This document shows positions 41,779-48,727 of a stretch of 64,000 nt of DNA, piece after piece. Below the pieces are notes generated by a model. It made no database searches and was not told the DNA's origin. It saw only the letters and a list, made by a program, of their open reading frames with translations. This stretch comes from Chryseobacterium culicis (GTDB taxonomy: Bacteria > Bacteroidota > Bacteroidia > Flavobacteriales > Weeksellaceae), in assembly GCF_002979755.1 (NCBI RefSeq), contig NZ_PCPP01000001.1, forward strand, positions 92,567 through 156,566, written 5' to 3'. A program made the translations under genes and the position numbers. Within the stretch, counting starts at the first letter, position 1, and each line of letters begins with the position of its first letter.

Positions 41779-41842
41779 GAGAAAAGGACTGTCAAGAGCA
41801 GAAGATCTTTAGTCAATAAAAATGGACAGCCTTTTACTTTTT
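41779..41842 (+). ncRNA. hairpin element r4
   Basis: AAAAGGACTGTC pairs with GACAGCCTTTT (one bulge), loop with AAGAGCAGAAGATCTTTA, and a T run. Confidence 0.65.
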
Positions 41843-41864
41843 TAAAACAAAATACATTAGGAAA

Positions 41865-41940
41865 TGAGAAAGGTTTGTCAAGCACAGAAGATCTTTACAA
41901 ACACTAACAGGCATAGTTTATCAACAGACAGAGCTTTCTC
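41865..41940 (+). ncRNA. hairpin element r5
   Basis: GAGAAAGGTTTGTC pairs with GACAGAGCTTTCTC. The loop contains CACAGAAGATCTTTA. The 3' side lacks a T run, unlike the other copies. Confidence 0.55.
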
Positions 41941-41954
41941 AAACCTATACATAA

Positions 41955-42038
41955 TATGAGTAATAAGCAATGAGCAATGAGTAATAATGAAAATAGAAAA
42001 TAGAAAATATTACTTATTACCAATTACTCATTACTCAT
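41955..42038. repeat. long inverted repeat of ATGAGTAATAAG type
   Basis: ATGAGTAATAAGCAATGAG faces ATTACTCATTACTCAT at the far side. A related copy lies at 42290-42370. Simple-sequence hairpins of this kind occur elsewhere in such genomes. Confidence 0.55.
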
Positions 42039-42048
42039 AAAAAAATCT

Positions 42049-42121
42049 GCGGGAATGGTGGAATGGCAGACACTCTTGATTTAGGATCAAGCTTTTGGGG
42101 GTTCGAATCCCTCTTTCCGTA
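42049..42121 (+). tRNA. tRNA-Leu(TAG)-like with short variable region
   Basis: Acceptor GCGGGAA/TTTCCGT, anticodon stem CTTGA/TCAAG with loop TTTAGGA, T stem GGGGG/CCCTC. The variable region (CTTTT) is too short for the class II arm of normal tRNA-Leu. ACCA follows and may be chance. Confidence 0.72.
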
Positions 42122-42205
42122 CCAAAAAATATAAATGATAAGACATCAATGATCAATTATTGCTACGCACTTCATCAATCATCATTGATCAATTATAATA
42201 TAATC

Positions 42206-42278
42206 GGAAGAGTAGTGTAGAAGGTCTGCACGTTAGTTTGAAAAACTAAAGGTACAGGTTCAATTCCTGTCTGTTCCA
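42206..42278 (+). tRNA. tRNA-Phe(GAA)
   Basis: Acceptor GGAAGAG/CTGTTCC (one G-G mismatch), anticodon stem TTAGT/ACTAA with loop TTGAAAA, T stem ACAGG/CCTGT. Confidence 0.78.
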
Positions 42279-42289
42279 CAAAAACATGA

Positions 42290-42370
42290 ATGATAAGTAA
42301 TGAGCAATGAGTAATCATTGATACCTGACTCGTTTCTGGCATTACTCATTACCAATTACTTATTACTCAT
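42290..42370. repeat. second long inverted repeat of the ATGAGTAAT type
   Basis: AAGTAATGAGCAATGAGTAAT faces ATTACTCATTACCAATTACT. Same family as 41955-42038. Confidence 0.5.
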
Positions 42371-42383
42371 TAATTTAAGTCCT

Positions 42384-42453
42384 GATTCATAGTGTAATAG
42401 GCAGCACACAAGATTTTGATTCTTGGAGTTTAGGTTCGAGTCCTAATGAATTA
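42384..42453 (+). tRNA. tRNA-Gln(TTG)
   Basis: Acceptor GATTCAT/ATGAATT, anticodon stem CAAGA/TCTTG with loop TTTTGAT, T stem TTAGG/CCTAA. 70 nt with a short D arm. Confidence 0.78.
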
Positions 42454-42462
42454 ACAATACTT

Positions 42463-42533
42463 ACTCTGATAGTGTAATGGCAGCATCTCAGTCTCCAAAA
42501 CTGATGGTATTGGTTCGAGTCCGATTCGGAGTG
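42463..42533 (+). tRNA. tRNA-Trp(CCA)
   Basis: Acceptor ACTCTGA/TCGGAGT, anticodon stem TCAGT/ACTGA with loop CTCCAAA, T stem ATTGG/CCGAT, discriminator G. Last of the array. Confidence 0.82.
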
Positions 42534-42633
42534 CAAAAAATAGAAATAAGAAACTAGACGTTAGAAATTATGACAGCTAGTGATCATTTATCAATTATCA
42601 ACAATCATTTATGAATTAAAACATGTAGAAAAA

Positions 42634-43119
42634 ATGGAAACGCAACAACAAACATGGCAGAATATGAACGGGAAATTTTTCCAAAACTCTATCACACAGC
42701 TGGTAGAAGAAGCCATCATCCGCGAACAGGCAAACGGACACCGTCTGAAAGTATGTGTGGGATCAGACTCTCATGTATACGGAGATGCCATCAATTATGC
42801 TACGGCAGTAGTATTTATTCGTGAGGGAAAAGGAGCGTTTACCTTTATCAGAAAAGAAAGAGAAATACAGAGTATCAGTATCAAGGAGCGAATGCTTAAT
42901 GAGGTTAACAAATCCGTAGAAATTGCATATGCTATCTGCTCTGTGTTGGATACTTATGGTGTGGAAATGGAGGTACACGCAGACATTAATACCGATCCCG
43001 ATTTTAAATCCAACGTAGCATTGAAAGATGCAATGGGATATATTCTGGGAATGGGATATGTGTTTAAAGCAAAACCTTTTGCCTTCGCAAGTTCCAATTG
43101 TGCTGATATGATGGTGTAA
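42634..43119 (+). CDS. YkuK-like ribonuclease H-fold protein (DUF458)
   Basis: 161 aa from the ATG at 42634, since the upstream extension lies in intergenic repeat. KVCVGSDSHVYGDAINYATAVVF contains the first acidic residue of the RNase H fold, VEMEVHADINTDPDFKSN the next, and ALKDAMGYILGMGY follows. This is the DUF458/YkuK family, predicted nucleases. It is the first protein gene after the tRNA array, 100 nt after tRNA-Trp, and opens a set of RNA-processing genes. Confidence 0.85.
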   Translation: METQQQTWQNMNGKFFQNSITQLVEEAIIREQANGHRLKVCVGSDSHVYGDAINYATAVVFIREGKGAFTFIRKEREIQSISIKERMLNEVNKSVEIAYAICSVLDTYGVEMEVHADINTDPDFKSNVALKDAMGYILGMGYVFKAKPFAFASSNCADMMV

Positions 43120-43155
43120 TAAAGCGGGAAGCTTAAAAATTATATAAATTAAATC

Positions 43156-43527
43156 ATGGAAAAAACAAAAAGATTACTATTTCTGGATGATATAAGATAC
43201 CCGATTGAGGCGTATCATTATACCAAACAAGATATTTTCCTCAGAAATGAGTGGCATATTGTTCGGAATTACGAGCAGTTTGTCAACAGAATCCTGGAAA
43301 AAGGACTTCCGGAAATGATTTCTTTTGACCATGATCTGGCAGATGAACATTATTTGGATCAGCATTCTCAGGAATATGTCGAAAAGACAGGATATGACTG
43401 TGCCAAATGGCTGATAGAATATTGTATGGACAACTATTTGGATCTTCCAAAGTTTTACTGTCACTCCATGAATCCGGTAGGAAAGGAAAATATTCTTAGC
43501 CTTTTAAAAAACTTTAAGAACGATTAA
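43156..43527 (+). CDS. cyclic-phosphate processing receiver-like domain protein
   Basis: 123 aa. KRLLFLDDIRYP and MISFDHDLADEHY resemble a receiver (response-regulator) fold, but there is no phosphorylated-Asp/Lys pattern of a two-component receiver. This matches the cREC-type family predicted to process 2',3'-cyclic phosphate RNA ends. It lies 13 nt before the RNA ligase gene. Ends healed by it could then be sealed by the ligase. The enzymatic role is a prediction of the family, not shown here. Confidence 0.8.
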   Translation: MEKTKRLLFLDDIRYPIEAYHYTKQDIFLRNEWHIVRNYEQFVNRILEKGLPEMISFDHDLADEHYLDQHSQEYVEKTGYDCAKWLIEYCMDNYLDLPKFYCHSMNPVGKENILSLLKNFKND

Positions 43528-43540
43528 AAACTAAAACAAA

Positions 43541-44557
43541 ATGATTTTCAAAACATATAACTCTATAGAAAATGCTTACCAGGCCCGCGTGATCGAACAG
43601 ATCAGGATACAGGGTTTTGGGGATGAGGTTTTCATTGTACAAGAAAAAGTTCACGGAGCTAATTTCTCTTTCTTTACCGACGGAAAGGAAATTAAAATCG
43701 CGAAGAGAACTGCTTTCATCGAAAAAGATGAGAAGTTTTTCAATGCATATCAGATATTGGAACGCTACAGAAAAAATGTAACAGAAGTGTTTCAAAAAGT
43801 GAAAGCCATCTACCCGGATGTTGAAACTGTAGTGATCTACGGTGAATTGTTCGGTGGCGGTTACAAACATAAAGAAGTGGAGCCTGTAAAAGATGCGGTA
43901 AAGGTACAGAAAGGTATTGAGTATGCACCTTACAACGAATTTTACGCTTTTGATATTAAACTGAATGGAATTACCTATTTAGATACGGAAGTGGTCAATC
44001 AGATTTTTGAGGAGACCGGTTTTTTCTATGCTAAAATCTTGTTTCAAGGGACTCTTGAAGACGCTTTGAGATACCCCAATGTTTTCAATTCAAAAATTCC
44101 GGCTTGGCTGGGACTGCCTGAATTGGAGAACAATATGTGTGAAGGTACTATCGTAAAAACTTTGAAAACCAAATATTTTGGAAACGGGGCAAGGATCATT
44201 CTGAAAAATAAGAATGAAAAATGGATCGAGAAATCTAAAATGGTTAAAAAAGAGGGAAAAACTGTTCAGAAACAGGTCCACTTCAGTGAAAAAGCTCAGG
44301 AAATCTGGGAAGAAATACAAAAATATGCTACAGCCAACAGATTAAATAATGTGGTAAGCAAAATCGGCGAATTCGAACCTAAAATGATAGGTAAAGTGAT
44401 TGGTCTTTTTTCACAGGATATTTTAGAAGATTTCCAGAAAGACTTCCCGGCGGCTTTTACAGCTATTGAAAAAGAAGAGCAGAAAAGGATCAATAAAAAG
44501 TTGAATTCTTTAGTCATTGATTTTATAAAAGAAGAGTTGATGACTCTTAAAGTGTAG
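43541..44557 (+). CDS. RNA ligase, Rnl2 family
   Basis: 338 aa. Motif I is EKVHGAN with the nucleophile Lys36, motif III-like YAFDIKLNG, motif IV EGTIVK (about 205) and motif V LKNKNEKW (about 225). Length equals T4 Rnl2 (334 aa). Such enzymes adenylate themselves and seal 3'-OH/5'-P ends, preferably in duplexes such as a nicked tRNA. It is flanked by the cyclic-phosphate protein and an RNase Z-like gene. A terminator follows at 44556. Confidence 0.92.
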   Translation: MIFKTYNSIENAYQARVIEQIRIQGFGDEVFIVQEKVHGANFSFFTDGKEIKIAKRTAFIEKDEKFFNAYQILERYRKNVTEVFQKVKAIYPDVETVVIYGELFGGGYKHKEVEPVKDAVKVQKGIEYAPYNEFYAFDIKLNGITYLDTEVVNQIFEETGFFYAKILFQGTLEDALRYPNVFNSKIPAWLGLPELENNMCEGTIVKTLKTKYFGNGARIILKNKNEKWIEKSKMVKKEGKTVQKQVHFSEKAQEIWEEIQKYATANRLNNVVSKIGEFEPKMIGKVIGLFSQDILEDFQKDFPAAFTAIEKEEQKRINKKLNSLVIDFIKEELMTLKV

Positions 44558-44585
44558 TTTCGGTAAATTTTACCGAAACTTTTTT
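44556..44585 (+). terminator. intrinsic terminator after the RNA ligase
   Basis: AGTTTCGGTAAA and TTTACCGAAACT pair nearly without loop, followed by TTTTT. Confidence 0.85.
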
Positions 44586-44755
44586 ATGTATAAACCATAC
44601 CATAGAGACAACATAAGTCTTAGAAACCTGATTTTCATTATGCAGCAAGTTTGTTATTCCGTCAGGAATCTCAATCGTTAAAAGTGAAAATATATGTAGG
44701 ATTCATTCAAAAGGATAAATGTTATAGAGATTTATGGTTCAAAAAAGAAAAAGCT

Positions 44756-45700
44756 ATGTTACAAGCAGAAATAAAAAGTCTTTTAAAAGAAGACATCAGT
44801 ATATTAATCAAAATTCCTAATTCCGGAAAGCACTATTTGTGTGATTGCGGAGAAGCAAGTTTATTGACTGTGAAGGAAGTTCAGTCCATATCCGCAATAT
44901 TCATCAGTCATACGCATATAGATCACTTTTCAAATTTCGATGGAATTTTCAGACATCAGATCGGAAGCGGAGAAAAGGTTGTGATTTGTGGACCGAAAAA
45001 TATTCATCAACAAGTTGAAGCAAGATTGAAATCTTACACCTGGAATCTGATTGATGAAAACGCAATTGCCTATGAAATCCGTGAGATTGTTTCAAAAGAC
45101 GAAATTAATATCTACACTCTTCGTCCGCCACATTGGAATCTGGAATTAATCAATACCCAAAATTTCCTTTTTGAAGACGAATATGTCAACGTTGATTTTA
45201 CCATTCTTGATCACAAAATAGATTCTATTGCTTATTTGTTTAAAGAAAAAGATACTGTCAGCTTCAATGAAACTGGTTCCGGATTTAAAAAAGGAAAATG
45301 GATCAGCGAGCTTAAGACCGCTTTTGAAAATAATAACGGAGACAAAGAAATTGAAATTGAAGGAACTGTTTATAAAGCAGCCGATCTTTTTCATTTGTTA
45401 ACCCGTAATAAAGGCTATAAGCTTGGTGTGATCATGGATCATGCAGTAGACAAAAGCAATTATGAGAAAATAAAAGCCGTGTTTGGAGCAGCAGATCTGG
45501 TGTATATTGAAACATTTTATAAGGATTCTGACCAGGAATTTGCAGGGATCAATCATCACAGCTTTGCTTCCGCATCAGGGAATATCATGAATGAATGCGA
45601 GGTGAAAGAAGCCATTCCGATTCACTTTTCAAGAAGATACACAGAAAGCGATCAGGAAGAAATTGAAACTGCTTTTTATAAAGCATTTCGTAAAAATTAA
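44756..45700 (+). CDS. RNase Z-like MBL-fold nuclease
   Basis: 314 aa from the ATG at 44756. IFISHTHIDHFSNFDGIFRH is the HxHxDH metal site, and later motifs LGVIMDHAVD, YIETFYKDSD and AIPIHFSRRY resemble RNase Z/ELAC enzymes, including the terminal HFSxRY motif. RNase Z cuts tRNA precursors 3' of the discriminator base, which fits a tRNA array that encodes no CCA. Residues 150-240 contain an insertion. The longer frame from 44651 lacks family sequence. Confidence 0.85.
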   Translation: MLQAEIKSLLKEDISILIKIPNSGKHYLCDCGEASLLTVKEVQSISAIFISHTHIDHFSNFDGIFRHQIGSGEKVVICGPKNIHQQVEARLKSYTWNLIDENAIAYEIREIVSKDEINIYTLRPPHWNLELINTQNFLFEDEYVNVDFTILDHKIDSIAYLFKEKDTVSFNETGSGFKKGKWISELKTAFENNNGDKEIEIEGTVYKAADLFHLLTRNKGYKLGVIMDHAVDKSNYEKIKAVFGAADLVYIETFYKDSDQEFAGINHHSFASASGNIMNECEVKEAIPIHFSRRYTESDQEEIETAFYKAFRKN

Positions 45701-45723
45701 TTAAAAACAAACAATTAAAAAAA

Positions 45724-46287
45724 ATGAAACCCAATATATTTTTTACAGCAGACCATCATTTTGGTCATGAAAATATTATAAAATTTTCAGAGAGACCCTT
45801 TGAGTCACTGGATCATATGAATGAAGAACTCATTAAAAGATGGAATGAGAAAATAGAACCCGGTGATACCGTCTACCATTTAGGAGATATGAGTCTAGGA
45901 AAACCTGATTTTACCAAAGATATTTTAGACAGGTTAAATGGTAATATCCATCTGATCAAAGGCAATCACGAAGGGGCAGCTTTAACCTATCCCAAGCGTT
46001 TTGCTTCCATCAGAGATTATCACGAACTTAAAATTGATGAAGCAGATAACAGCAACGGAAAACAAAAAATCATTCTTTTCCATTATGCCATGCGTACCTG
46101 GAATGGCTCGCACCGCGGTGTCTGGCAATTATACGGCCATTCACACGGAACATTACCGGATGATGAGATGGCTTTGAGTTTTGATGTTGGGGTAGACTGC
46201 CACAATTTTTATCCCGTTTCCTACGAGGAAGTCAAAGAATTGATGAAAAGGAAAAAATGGACGCCTCCATTTGCTCCCAGAAATTAA
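45724..46287 (+). CDS. metallophosphoesterase
   Basis: 187 aa with FFTADHHFGHENIIKF, YHLGDMSLG, LIKGNHEG, LFHYAMRTW and LYGHSHG, the five calcineurin-like motifs. Close relatives are small phosphodiesterases annotated as YfcE-like. In this operon it could remove phosphates from RNA 2',3' ends or cyclic nucleotides. The substrate is not readable. It lies 23 nt after the RNase Z-like gene. Confidence 0.88.
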   Translation: MKPNIFFTADHHFGHENIIKFSERPFESLDHMNEELIKRWNEKIEPGDTVYHLGDMSLGKPDFTKDILDRLNGNIHLIKGNHEGAALTYPKRFASIRDYHELKIDEADNSNGKQKIILFHYAMRTWNGSHRGVWQLYGHSHGTLPDDEMALSFDVGVDCHNFYPVSYEEVKELMKRKKWTPPFAPRN

Positions 46288-46393
46288 TTGCTGGTAAAAA
46301 GTAGTGACTTGATATAAGAAAAAGATATTTATTTAGTATTCAACTGCCTTTATCATACATTTTACTTTTTACAAAGTACATTTTACAATAACA

Positions 46394-46936
46394 ATGAAAA
46401 CAACCAATGAGATTATAATCATCGATCTGGAAGCGACATGTTGGGAAAACGACAGAATTCCCAGCGGACAGAAAGTCGATATTATAGAAATAGGAATTTG
46501 CAAATTCAATTTAACATCAAAAGCAATTTCCCAAAAACAAAGCATTTATGTAATTCCTGAAAGATCAGAAATCAACAGATTCTGCACAAAACTGACAGGA
46601 ATTACTCCGCAACTGATAGAAGAAAAAGGAATCTATTTCGAAGAAGCCTGTGAAAAAATCAAGGATGAATACCATTCCGCACCACTTACCTGGGCTGGAT
46701 ATGGGAACTTCGATGGAGAACAGATCATAGAACAATGTGACTGGCTCGGTATAAAGAATCCTTTTTCAGAAAACTATATGAATGTGATGTATGAATTTAA
46801 AAGACATTTCGGATTACACAAACAAATAGGACTTAAAAGAGCCCTGGATTATTTGAACATGGACTTTGAAGGCACCCACCACAGCGGAGCAGACGATGCT
46901 TATAATACAGCCAGAATTTTAACTAAGATTCTGTAA
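46394..46936 (+). CDS. DEDDh 3'-5' exonuclease (ERI1/KapD-like), copy 1
   Basis: 180 aa. IIDLEATCWEN has motif I (DxE), WAGYGNFDGEQI motif II, and HHSGADDAYNTARIL motif III (HxxxxD). The family trims 3' ends of RNA, as do ERI1 and KapD. A paralogue follows 108 nt downstream, about half identical by eye. Presence of two in an RNA operon suggests different substrates. Confidence 0.9.
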   Translation: MKTTNEIIIIDLEATCWENDRIPSGQKVDIIEIGICKFNLTSKAISQKQSIYVIPERSEINRFCTKLTGITPQLIEEKGIYFEEACEKIKDEYHSAPLTWAGYGNFDGEQIIEQCDWLGIKNPFSENYMNVMYEFKRHFGLHKQIGLKRALDYLNMDFEGTHHSGADDAYNTARILTKIL

Positions 46937-47044
46937 ATAGTAAGGAAGTTGGAGGACTGAAGCTGGAAGGAAATTTAGTTATTATAAAAAAAATTCCTCT
47001 TCCAGTATCCATCTTCTATCCTTTAACAATTAAATTTTAAACAC

Positions 47045-47596
47045 GTGAAAACAACAGAAAATATATTAATAGTAGACCTCGAAGCAACATGTTGGGAAAA
47101 CCGACCGCCAAGAGGCCAGGAAAGCGAGATCATTGAGATTGGTGTATGCATCATGAATGCAAAAACCGGGAAGATCTCTAAAAATGAAGGGATTTTAATA
47201 AAGCCTCAACATTCAAAAGTAAGTCCGTTCTGTACGGAGCTTACCACTCTTACCCAAAATATGCTGGATCATGAAGGAATCATGCTGGATGATGCATTCG
47301 ATATTCTGAGAGCAGAATATGATTCTGAAGAACTGACATGGGCAAGTTATGGAAATTATGATCTGAATATGCTTCAGAACCAGGCAAGGAGATTCTACAC
47401 CGATTATCCAATGAGTGATGACCACATCAATGTGAAGACATTATTTGGAGAAATTCATCCTACTATCAGGAAAAGTGTAGGAATGAACCGTGCTTTGGGT
47501 GAATTGGGTATGACTTTAGAAGGTACACACCACAGAGGAGTCGATGATGCCAAAAACATTGCAAAAATTCTGCATTGGTGCCTGAAGAATTATTAA
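47045..47596 (+). CDS. DEDDh 3'-5' exonuclease (ERI1/KapD-like), copy 2
   Basis: 183 aa with a GTG start. IVDLEATCWENRPP, WASYGNYDLNML and HHRGVDDAKNIAKIL are the three motifs. It shares start sequence, length and motif spacing with copy 1, so a tandem duplication is likely. A terminator is 38 nt after the stop. Confidence 0.9.
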   Translation: MKTTENILIVDLEATCWENRPPRGQESEIIEIGVCIMNAKTGKISKNEGILIKPQHSKVSPFCTELTTLTQNMLDHEGIMLDDAFDILRAEYDSEELTWASYGNYDLNMLQNQARRFYTDYPMSDDHINVKTLFGEIHPTIRKSVGMNRALGELGMTLEGTHHRGVDDAKNIAKILHWCLKNY

Positions 47597-47633
47597 ATGG
47601 CAGCGAAGTAACAACAGCTCAGTTTGAAAATGA

Positions 47634-47667
47634 AGACTGTCTCAAATAATGAGGCAGTTTTTTATTT
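47634..47667 (+). terminator. terminator after the RNA-processing genes
   Basis: ACTGTCTC and GAGGCAGT pair across AAATAAT, followed by TTTTTTATTTT. Confidence 0.82.
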
Positions 47668-48174
47668 TGTAACTATATAAAATTTAGTGAATTACAGCCC
47701 TGTTTTTATTATTTTAAAAAAAATTAACGTATCTGTATGATAAAATAATTTTATGCTAAGGCATTACAAATTCTAAAATTAAGACACCAAATAATGTGTA
47801 AATGTCAAAGTAGAGGGCTTTTACCTACTTTTTTAACAATATATCTTTAAACAGAGAATTATTTAGAAAGAGCTAAAAGCTATGCTGACAGTTGTTTTAT
47901 TAACTTAATATTTTGTTAAAAAATTCACTTTAATGGGATAATTTACTGTCTGTCAGTCATTTTTTTTTATTTTAGCCGACAAGAATGAACTTATGTTTAT
48001 TGATGAGGTTTTTGAGGTAATATATTTAAACTGTGAAATAAAGAATAAAATTCAGGATACGATGAGATACTGACTTATTTTGTTAAAATTGACCTTCCTT
48101 AAAATACTATTTTTTAAATAACTGATTCAATTCTTATGGTGGTGTTTATCATCATGCCATGATCAGAATTCTAT
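47668..48174. other. gene-poor AT-rich region
   Basis: 507 bases. A 26-codon frame at 47993-48073 starts MFIDEVFEV but has nothing to support it. I see no RNA structure. Confidence 0.4.
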
Positions 48175-48690
48175 ATGGAGCATCCTGTTTTTTCAGGCTC
48201 TGTTTTTACAGTAAAAAATAATGAGATTTCATTAAGTACTGTATATCAGTTTAATATTGGGTATAATGCAGTGTTTCAAAATGTTGGGATGAATCTGGAT
48301 TTACCTTCCCGGAAGAGGATATATTTATTCCTGTTTTCCGGACTGTTTAATAAATATGAAACACTCTGTGGTACGGCTTTTGAAGCCATATTCAACAAGG
48401 CAGTTTTGAATGATTTAAAAGAAATGAAGTTGGGAATAATAATTGGTAAAAAGTTAAGTTTTGAACGAAATCAAGTAAATGGGGTTACCCATGGTTTTTC
48501 AAAACTTACCAGTCTGATTAACAGTTGTAATATTGCTTTTGGAAAGCTGCTGATTCCCATTCTTTCAGCGGTTACGAAAACGGTTTTTAATGCCAAAAAG
48601 CTCCTCGGGCTTTATCATAAACTGTTACAGCAAAATGGGTATGGACAGGAAATAGTTCTTATCAGACTACCCGAAGAATGGAAAAAATGA
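48175..48690 (+). CDS. hypothetical protein, uncertain coding
   Basis: 171 aa open frame of unknown family. It has no signal or clear domain. The C-terminal half (KLTSLINSCNIAFGKLLIPILS) is amphipathic. It lies 37 nt before the HEAT-like gene in the same direction. Codon use is not clearly unlike its neighbours, but composition is plain. It may be a degenerate remnant. Confidence 0.35.
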   Translation: MEHPVFSGSVFTVKNNEISLSTVYQFNIGYNAVFQNVGMNLDLPSRKRIYLFLFSGLFNKYETLCGTAFEAIFNKAVLNDLKEMKLGIIIGKKLSFERNQVNGVTHGFSKLTSLINSCNIAFGKLLIPILSAVTKTVFNAKKLLGLYHKLLQQNGYGQEIVLIRLPEEWKK

Positions 48691-48727
48691 ATAACCTGAA
48701 ACAAATTTATACATCAAATTAAAGCAC

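Noticed and set aside
40985..41940. CRISPR-like spaced repeats
   Set aside because: Copies differ, are at irregular distances, are separated by tRNA genes, and each is a palindrome with a T-rich tail. No cas genes are present.
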